A stretch of 16,409 nt of DNA, taken from NCBI GenBank assembly GCA_009602725.1, contig WELB01000079.1:289745-306153 (forward strand), given 5' to 3'. The position numbers and the translations under genes are program-made. Shown in pieces: positions 10,101 to 16,409 of the stretch (position 1 is the stretch's first letter; the number at the start of each line of letters is the position of its first letter). This stretch comes from Spirogloea muscicola (Eukaryota > Streptophyta > Zygnematophyceae > Spirogloeales > Spirogloeaceae). The notes beneath the pieces are model-generated. The model was not told where the DNA came from. It ran no database searches and saw only the letters and a program-made list of their open reading frames with translations.

Positions 10101-13100
10101 AAACCCCTACGGCAGGATTGCACATTGCTGCACCTTGACGCAGGCAGCCTCTTGCTGCCTGATTGACTTTTCAGCGGACCTTTGCAGACTCAAACCATAT
10201 AGCGTGTAGTGAAAGCTGCTGAGGTCAGTAGTTTAGCAAACGAATCTGACCTATCAGCTCAATACTCATGCATTCTGCAGAGCCAACAACTTCCAGGACC
10301 TGGCAGAGTACTTTGTCAACCAGGTGAGAATCCATCATCTGCTGTGGTCGACGTATGCTCTGTCCAGAGTTTTAGTTGCTTCCAGATCGAATATATATCT
10401 CGGAAGTAGGACGCAGTGCTTCAGAGCAGGCCGAGCCCGAAGGCTTTGCATGCTCGTTGTGTTGTACCAAGTGGTCTCTTACGTCTTACACAACATCTGA
10501 AAATCTGCATGCAGTCCATACCCACAGCTGTTGCTTCAGTGAGAGGTCCAGATGGTCACAGCCCTGTGGAAGCTCTAGAGTTCCTTCTCGACCTTCTGAA
10601 GGTTGCTGAGCAATGGCTGTCTTTGTTTCTAATTCCTATAGTCCTATCGAGAAAGCCTTAGTAGTAGTACCCTATCATAAATTTGAGCACAAATCTGTGT
10701 CTTTGATCTCTTCACATCTTTGTCACATGCTGTTCTGGAAACGTTGCTGTGCTCATGCGACAGCAGTACGCTCGCACTGGTGACCTCACATGACCCATTG
10801 AAGCAGCTTGCGGGCTGTGCAGCACAATGACAACACCGGCAACGCGTTCTCGGATGTTTTTTGGTTTGCCATTGTTATCCAGTCCCTAGGGAGTGCTTCA
10901 TTCGGCCCACAGGTCAGGCAAAACACATCAGGCGCACATAATTGTGATGCTCTCACTGTACAGGTCTGCGAAGAGAAGAACCTCCGTCGAAGCTGTGAGA
11001 CCTTGTGACAATTGTCATATTAAAATGTGTGGCAGCACTTTGGACTACTTCAGAAGGCCTTGAAGCAGATCGACCGGTACCTGCAGTACGACAGGTGACT
11101 CGTCTTTGTGGCTCTGTGGCCTTGTCAGGCTCCCTGAAGCACTTGTTTGGAGGTCAAGTCCTCTATATACGTGTGCCACTGCTTTACAGAATGTGGCTGC
11201 CCATTACCAGAGCTGCTAAGGCTGTATGTGCGCTCGGTGCAGGCTCGTCCCCAGCTACAATGGCGTCATCGTGGTGGCTTGCATCTGGGCGCTGTCACAG
11301 CTGGCCCAGTCCCTCCCACAGGTCATGGTGGTGGCATCCATGGTCGTTTTGCTCAGCGGCAATTGTCTAGCATGTGGATTAGCCATTACGCCTGTCACAG
11401 AGATACCCCAGCCCACCAAGATGTGAAGTCAGGCCTGACATAGAGCCCTTCTTCTTCTTTCTCTGCAGGGCGAGAAGGTAGAGGAGCTGCTGCAGAGCAT
11501 CTCGGTGAAGCCGGGCGCGCCCGCACAGGTCAGGATGGAGGCTCTCCTGGCACTGCAAGATTTGGCAGCGGCACGTGGCGGCCTGGCGGCCGGTGTCCAC
11601 CTGGCCGTGCAACATGCGGACTGCAACATGTCGCTCTGGGGTGAGTGCTTCTTTTACACCGCCGTCAGTGTTGCGAGGTCGCAGTCTGCTGCCTGCATTG
11701 CTGCACGGCCTGCTGTGCCGTGGCCAAGGTGTGCCACTTGAGCTTCTGGGTCCACAGAGTGCACACAAGCCGGTGGGGTGCAATACCTCACTGGCAATAT
11801 GGCCATTAGTCAGTAACATGCGAATGCATTTGTTTTCAGCTGCACTATTGACTGCCTTGAACATTAAGACCACTTTTTGAGTCTAAGTAATGAGCAGATG
11901 CTGAGGGCCCTGCTGTGCAGCCCGGCAGAAGGCGTTGGGGAGGGCGGTAAAGCAGTGCTGCGCGGCCTCGGCCCTCCAGCCGTCGCAGCAAGCGGACGGA
12001 GCCCTGGACGAGCTCGCGCCTCGCCTGCTGGCGCTGCTCAGGTCGCCCGCTGCGGCTGCAGCGCCGGGCTTGCGGCACCGCTGCTTCGCCCTGCTGCAGA
12101 TGCTCGGGGGCAGGTAACACGTGCTGCTCTGCAGTGGTAGCCGTTGGACCAAATTGGCATCTGTGGTCTGAATACTGAAGACAACAAAAGACTATTAGAC
12201 GTTGAGCACGTCTGAAGTGACACGCCTGCTAACGACAGTCACCAGACTCCACTCTGAGCATCAGATTTGACTACTAAACCCGTAAGGCAGTACCTGATAT
12301 GACATACAGCTTACTGTGGCCAACTATTAATACTTCTCTTTGCTTCTGCTACTTGCTTGAGCCTGGCAGGCCTATGACGTTGTATAGGCCGGTGCACCTA
12401 TTTCCGGATGGTGCGAGCTGGGCGGAGGAGCCGCTCGCCGACCCCACCCCGGCGGCGCCGGAGGTTGGAGCCACCACCGCCGCCGTGGCTGGGGACTCCA
12501 AGACAAACCTCACCCTCCGCCTGTCCACCAAGCTGAGCGAGCTACAGGTCCCGCCACCGCTGCCGCCTCCAGCGCCGAAGATCGAGCCGCTGAGGATCAG
12601 GTTTCCCGGCGGGCTGTTGAGCCGCGAGGCTGAGGCAGGTGCAAGCGGCGGCGGCGGTGGTGGCGGCAGCGGCGGCATCGGTGGCAGCACGCCGACCGCC
12701 AGCGCTGGCAGCACAGTGAGTGGGCGGAGGGCGGCAGCAGAGACCGCGGCGGCGGCGGACGCCGACGCGCTGAGGCTGAAGCTCCGCTTCCCGTTGCGGC
12801 CGCGGGCCTCGTCCACGCCGCCCTTGGCGGGGCCTACAGATGTCGTAGAGGATGCCGCATCGGCACTGGCACTTGCAGGTGGCTGGCAGCCAGAGAGCGC
12901 CCCCGAGGAGGCCAGCAGCAAGCCCGTGCCGCTACCGCCGTATGCAATGGCGTCGGATGCGGACGCCGCTGGGCTGGCTGCAGTCGAGATGGCGGGCGTT
13001 ACACAGGACGCAGCTGACGGAGGTGGGCGGCAGTCGCAAGGGCGAGCGGACAGTGGCGATGAGGTGGCGGCTGCATCGGCACGACGGAGTGGCGGGGACC

Positions 13101-14221
13101 AGAAGAAGCGGGGCCGTAGTGCAGACGAGCGGCGAGAGGCGCGGAAGATGCGCAAGGAGGAGCGGCGGGAGGAGAAGCGGCGCCTGCGGCGGGAGGAGAA
13201 GCGGCGACGGCGGCGCGAGGCGAAGGTGGCTGCGGCCAAAGGTGCCGGTAATGCCTCCGTAGCGGTTGCCGGCAAGGGGCTTCTCCCGAGCGAAGAATCG
13301 CTGGGAAGTGAGGGACCGGCGGCAATGGCAGCCGCGAGAGTCTCGGAAGCTGGACGGCCAGTAGCTTTGCCGGCGGCTGGCCATGGGGACAGCTCTGAGC
13401 GGCAGGTGGCGCAGCTGGACCAGAGCGACGAGCCGCCCATGGCCGAGGAGAGCGGCGGCAGGTCACCACGACAGGTGCCGAGGCGTGCGGCCCAAGCGGC
13501 AGCAGCAGAGGGCGAAGTGGAGACGCCTGGGCCCCGAGCCGCCGCAGCTCAGCTGCTGCCCTTGGCCCTGCCTGTGGCCGACAACGAGCTGCGTGGCCGC
13601 GATGCGCTTGGCGGCATTGACGATGACCGAGCCCGAGTCGCCGCTGGGCCAGACTCCATAATTGCAAATGGAGGAGCAGAGGATGAACAAGGCAACGAGT
13701 TGGGGGGCAGGGGGGCCGCCACAATGCCAGCGCAACAAGCGCAGCAGAGGGATGACGGTGCCTGCACAGAGGCGGAGGTGCCAATTCTTGCATCGCAAGA
13801 TGATGTCGCAATAGGGCTCATCGACAGCGGTGGCACTGGTGCTGGCTCGGCGCCAGCGAGCTCCTTGGCGGAGTCAGGGCAGAGCCGCGGCGGTCTAAGC
13901 CAGGCTGCTCTCGACGGCAGCTGTGCCGGAGAGGAGGGAGGGAAGAGGGAGGGGGAGGCGGAGAGCGCGGAGGGTCGGAAGAAGAAGCACAAGCACCGCC
14001 ACCGCCGTGACGACGACAACGGGGGTGGTGGCAGTGGCAAGCGCAAGCGGCGGCAGCACGGCGACGAGACAGAGGACCAGCGGCGCGAGCGCAAGCGGCG
14101 GCGCCACGAGCGGAAGCTGCAGAAGGCGTCGGGGGCGGCGGGCGCCGCCGGGGAGCCGAGCGGCGGCAGCGGGCCCCTCCGCGTGAAGCTCAAGGCCTCT
14201 TACCTTGCCCCCAGCGGTTGA
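4123..14221 (+). CDS. TAF2: TFIID subunit TAF2 (M1 aminopeptidase-like), 25 exons, N-terminus unresolved
   Basis: TAF2 is a TFIID subunit that binds promoter DNA around the initiator. Exons: 4123-4189, 4240-4684, 4868-5013, 5133-5199, 5566-5750, 6075-6228, 6613-6697, 6942-7033, 7194-7322, 7543-7596, 7864-7932, 8085-8182, 8444-8854, 8981-9068, 9245-9370, 9723-9779, 10002-10081, 10281-10323, 10515-10601, 10823-10912, 11036-11094, 11243-11321, 11469-11640, 11921-12113, 12370-14221. Phase is continuous throughout, giving 1,641 residues plus a missing start. Landmarks in order: VCHQMCLPL; VLRIRVDYDVEKPAAGVHF; NRARCWFPCADS; CSYDLEFVAASEY; SYYEEYLGAP; LAHAMARQWFGIYI; DWLIEGLAGFLTNLY; GNLEKPFLKDFFTRWV; SYNKRRNLVELAV; HPKLPMGGDSWQLLEL; MWIRLDPDREYL; ERDKDVVAQSQAIAAL; then HEAT-like repeats (NDNTGNAFSDVFW, YDRLVPSYNGV). 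They match plant TAF2 in order. The peptidase zinc motif is degenerate (HAMAR), as is usual in TAF2. Least certain are the first exon and the acceptors at 8981 and 11921. Confidence 0.93.
4496..4684 (+). other. Ala/Pro/Gln/Glu-rich insertion in the TAF2 M1-like domain
   Basis: After the conserved TVHLLEQ the frame runs through low-complexity Ala/Gln/Pro/Glu sequence (for example TETPPESQSQPAVRQPEAAP) before conserved sequence resumes in the next exon at VLRIRVDY. From the recalled plant family this is a variable linker, here lengthened. It is probably disordered and surface-exposed. Confidence 0.7.
6229..6612 (+). other. Probable GC-AG intron in TAF2
   Basis: Exon 6075-6228 must end at ILDQ (CAG at 6226-6228) because the next exon resumes with TIATRLKLAH in the same phase, matching plant TAF2. 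The bases after CAG are gcatgc, so the donor is GC; the acceptor is ggtgcag. GC-AG introns are a known minor class. All other TAF2 donors assigned here are GT. Confidence 0.65.
9868..9917. repeat. Perfect 25-bp tandem duplication in a TAF2 intron
   Basis: The unit begins aggcttttatatctgatgag and ends atgat. It occurs exactly twice with no spacer, at 9868-9892 and 9893-9917, inside the intron between exons ending at 9779 and starting at 10002. The identity points to a recent duplication; no function is evident. Confidence 0.9.
12370..14221 (+). other. TAF2 C-terminal tail: 616-residue low-complexity region in one exon
   Basis: The last exon begins with the end of the conserved core (RPMTLYRPVHLFP) and then encodes Ala/Gly/Glu/Ser/Arg-rich sequence to the stop at 14219-14221. 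Two strongly basic blocks stand out. One at about 13090-13245 is a charged run (ERREARKMRKEERREEKRRL), likely a single long helix. The other at about 13972-14130 includes RKKKHKHRHRR and QRRERKRRRHERK and recalls the His/Lys tail of animal TAF2. Four short alternating basic/hydrophobic motifs occur at 12506-12532, 12581-12607, 12764-12793 and 14171-14197. The tail is much GC-richer than the rest of the gene. It probably contacts DNA or partner domains. Confidence 0.85.
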
Positions 14222-14266
14222 CGTCACTGTGGTGTTGGGCTGGCGCTTGCAAGTCAGCTTGCAGTC

Positions 14267-14305
14267 AACCTTAAACCGTAAGTCCTAAACCCTAAATCTA
14301 AATCC
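14267..14305. repeat. Degenerate interstitial telomere-like tract
   Basis: The core at 14284-14297 is cctaaaccctaaat, two units of the plant/algal telomere repeat in CCCTAAA orientation. It is flanked by decayed copies (ttaaaccg on the left, ctaaatcc on the right). It starts 46 bases after the TAF2 stop. Isolated telomere-box motifs also occur by chance or as regulatory telo-boxes. Confidence 0.55.
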
Positions 14306-14387
14306 AGACCAACTTTGCATTCTTTGGCAGTCAGGACGCGCTTCTTAGGAGCTGGCTTGTGCACAATCGGCACCAGTCGAGTTTCAC

Positions 14388-14392
14388 TGTAA
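14388..14392 (+). terminator. Candidate TGTAA polyadenylation signal for TAF2
   Basis: TGTAA is the usual polyadenylation signal in chlorophyte algae. This copy lies 167 bases after the TAF2 stop, a reasonable 3' UTR length. A five-base motif is weak evidence on its own. Confidence 0.3.
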
Positions 14393-14731
14393 ATTTCTGG
14401 CAACATACATATATGGTCGCACTGACCGAATCTCACCAAGCGAAGTTGGCTCTGCCGGGACACACGGCCCGAGACCATATTGGTAGAACCAGGGCCGAAG
14501 CACGCCGATGTGTATACTGTGCAACCTTCGAGTTGTGGCGGTGGAGGCTTCATGGGAATGTCGTGTGCAGCATGTCGGCTTTGTGTGCAGTAGCCGGCCA
14601 GCCAGCACTTGCCTGCTTGTCCACGTCACACAGGGCGAAGCGCTGGCTGCCGCAACGGAATCACCAGCGCGCAGCGCTTCGTCCGACCCCGAGCACGAAG
14701 TGCCAAGGCCAAAGGGGCAGTGCCAGCTGAT

Positions 14732-16409
14732 TCATGAGGCGCCCCCAAAGCACTCATCTGGCGGCAGTGGCGGCAGGAAGGAGGCCCAGTCGCCCAAGAG
14801 GTCGTCGCCTCCGCGGCAGTGCTCGCGCTCGCCTGCGTGTCGCAGTCGCCGGCAGACGGTCAGCGAGGCCCGCCGGTAAGAGGCACCGACGGCGGTGGAC
14901 TCAGGGAGCTTGGCTAGGCATGTACCTGGCGACTCTGGCAGCAGCTCCATTGGGTCGTCGTATCCGCTGCCGGCCTCGCCGGTCGCTGCCTTGTCGGCGC
15001 CGGCGCCGCTACTGCCGTCGTCGTCGTCGTCGTAGCCCTGCGGCCTTGGACGCCGACGTGAGCTGAGGGAGGCAGGAGATGGAGCGCATCAGCGGCGGAA
15101 GAGTAAGGCGAATGCTGCGCACCCAGGCAACTGCAAGTGGCGGCGCCAGAACCACCGCCAGGCGCGCGTTGATCTCGGCCTCCTCCCGGGCCGCCGCCAT
15201 TGCCGCGAGGGCATCGCCGCCGGCGCCGGCCAGCGCCTCCACGTCGCCGGCGTCGGCGTACGCGTCTGCACGCTGCTTGATTGCCGCCAGCGCCGCCTTG
15301 CCGAGCCCCTGCCGCCGCCGCAGCTTCGGCAGCCCCGAGGACGGCGCCGCCGCCGCCGCTCGCGCTCCCCAGCAGCAATGGTCGTCAGCCTGAGCCCCCA
15401 TGGGAAAGAGACGCGCCTCGCGGTGTGCTCTCGGCTCAGAAGACCGGCACTGTTTGACTTTGCACCCCCTGCCTCATCGTTGTCGCCATCCTTGCAGCTG
15501 AATGGGCCACTCCAGCCCCACGCAAAGACATCGCCTGACTCTACAGCATCCCGAGGTCGTAGAGCACCTCAGACAGCGGAGTTGAAGGGTGTCCACAGAA
15601 ACACCTAGCCATCAGTGGCCAAGCTGAGCTAAGTGATGAGCATACTCAGGCCTATCAAGCAAGTACACCTCACAGCCGGCCGGTGTCCAAATGGGGCTAT
15701 CAAGGTGGCCCCTCTGTGAGGCTCGCAGAAGGGCGCACCTGTGACCGCGACGCAGTGCGCTGGTGCAGCGGCCGCCCCCTCGACGGCGGTGGCGAAACCA
15801 AGCTCGACGGCCACTGGCGACTGCTCCTGAAACCGAGAGGAAAGCGGCTGCTGATATTGAGAGAGCGACTGTGAAAGCCAGCCAGGTGCATATAGAGGGT
15901 GTAAGAGTGCAGCAGGCCGCTCTGTAAGATGGGACTGGACAGAGTTGCATGCCAAGGACGCCGAAGCGGTTGACTTGCTGGCATGCAGTGGTGGCACGCT
16001 GGCCGGCGTCAGCTCAAATCGTCCACAACCCAGAGGCTCTTTCTGCAGCGCGAGAAATGGGTTGCGGGGCTGCGGTGTGGACCTGCGGCGGCGAGCTCCA
16101 GGGGCCGAGCTGGCCGTGGTCGTTGGTGAGCCCCCAGGCGAAGAGCTGGCCAGACGCTGCAGCGCCCCAATGCGGCGGCGGCGAAGATCTGGCGTTGATT
16201 GTGGCGCCTTCACGCTGGCTGCAGTGGCGCCGGAGAAGGCGAGAGGCGCGTGCCAACGCGAGGCTGACCGGCAATGGCGAGCGCGAAGCCGCTGCCGCCG
16301 GGGCACGGCTGCGCCCAGCCGCCGCCCGGCGGCGCTGCCACCTCCGCCGGCTCCGCAGCGCCGGGTCCGGCGCCGCCGAAGAAGCCCCAGGCCAGGAGGC
16401 GCCCGCCGC
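14732..16409 (-). CDS. RCC1-repeat protein, 3' part, cut by the window edge; apparent frameshift
   Basis: RCC1 repeats of about 50 residues form beta-propeller blades in chromatin, GTPase-exchange and ubiquitin-related proteins. Minus-strand exons read: 16409-16269 (partial), 16156-16083, 16042-15739, 15534-15123 (with a frame change near 15355) and 15037-14732 (stop TGA). Blade signatures are GRLLAWGFFGG with GSGFALAIA; ASGQLFAWGLTNDHGQLG; LTPASVPPL and AHCVAVTGDVFAWGWSG, the latter joined across an intron in phase; and LRLTTIAAGE. After the frame change comes a predicted helical Ala/Glu-rich stretch (GLGKAALAAIKQRADAYADA to AAMAAAREEAEINARLAV). An acidic run GYDDDDDGSSGAGADKA and the end PPLPPDECFGGAS follow. 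The intron 16082-16043 is only 40 bases. An extra in-frame intron between about 14955 and 14830 cannot be excluded. Which RCC1-family member this is cannot be told without the 5' half. Confidence 0.75.
15341..15366 (-). other. Frameshift site in a CGG tract of the RCC1-like gene
   Basis: Read on the minus strand, the RCC1 frame is convincing as far as IAAGERE. The downstream helical coding frame is offset by -1, and the change falls in gagcggcggcggcggcgcc. No GT-AG intron of usual size and correct length class reconciles the frames. One missing base in the tract, real or a sequencing error, would restore continuity. Confidence 0.55.

Larger units (their letters stand above)
14222..14731. other. 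Convergent intergenic spacer
   Basis: About 510 bases separate the stop of TAF2 (+) from the stop of the RCC1-like gene (-). Both 3' untranslated regions should lie here. Overlapping short open frames exist in several phases but none looks like a gene. The telomere-like tract and a TGTAA signal are listed separately. Confidence 0.6.

Noticed and set aside
12349-13811. Long open frames on the minus strand opposite the last TAF2 exon (up to 363 codons)
   Set aside because: They are antisense shadows of GC-rich coding sequence. The + strand frame joins in phase with TAF2, and the minus frames show only Ser/Ala/Pro-rich sequence without family features.
15629-16306. Single 225-codon minus-strand frame taken as one uninterrupted gene
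   Set aside because: Only 15739-16042 of it is used. Upstream, the RCC1 signature AWGLTNDHGQLG lies in a different frame joined by splicing, and past 15739 the join to FAWGWSG needs an intron.
1-16409. A new multi-gene biological system
   Set aside because: The three supported genes are ordinary nuclear genes of unrelated roles, transcribed separately; no conserved functional grouping is visible in the window.

Overview
This is an intron-rich, GC-rich nuclear fragment of a photosynthetic eukaryote. It is most likely a green alga, because it carries a plant-type dehydroascorbate reductase and a plant-like TAF2, both cut into short exons by small GT-AG introns, plus traces of the plant/algal telomere repeat (TTTAGGG). 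Exons become much more GC-rich towards the right of the window. Genus and species cannot be read from this sequence. No prokaryotic, viral, CRISPR or transposon structure was seen. Layout from left to right. (1) Positions 1-2104, + strand: a seven-exon dehydroascorbate reductase gene (DHAR, ascorbate-glutathione cycle) with a possible organelle-targeting extension that starts at or before the window edge. (2) Positions 2105-3403: low-GC DNA with no secure gene; a weak two-exon minus-strand candidate lies at 2969-3403. (3) Positions 3409-3770: a promoter-like, GC-rich segment with a 13-bp direct repeat, TGGGCCCA and a perfect palindromic G-box. It also holds an ambiguous base inside a CCG run. 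(4) Positions about 3771-14221, + strand: a very large gene for TAF2, the TFIID subunit with an M1-aminopeptidase-like fold. 25 exons could be chained with consistent reading phase, giving at least 1,641 residues; the extreme N-terminus is unresolved. (5) Positions 14222-14731: a convergent intergenic spacer with a short degenerate telomere-like tract. (6) Positions 14732-16409, minus strand: the 3' part of an RCC1-repeat protein gene whose 5' end lies beyond the right edge; it has an apparent frameshift and an unusual helical then acidic C-terminus. The genes do not form a pathway: DHAR is redox housekeeping, TAF2 is core transcription machinery, and the RCC1-like protein is of unknown specific role. 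The best leads are the long TAF2 tail, with four repeats of a basic/hydrophobic motif resembling ET-domain ligands and two strongly basic blocks, and the exceptions to the splicing and frame pattern. No clearly new multi-gene system is visible. Exon borders were set by eye from splice signals, phase continuity and recalled family conservation, without any alignment.
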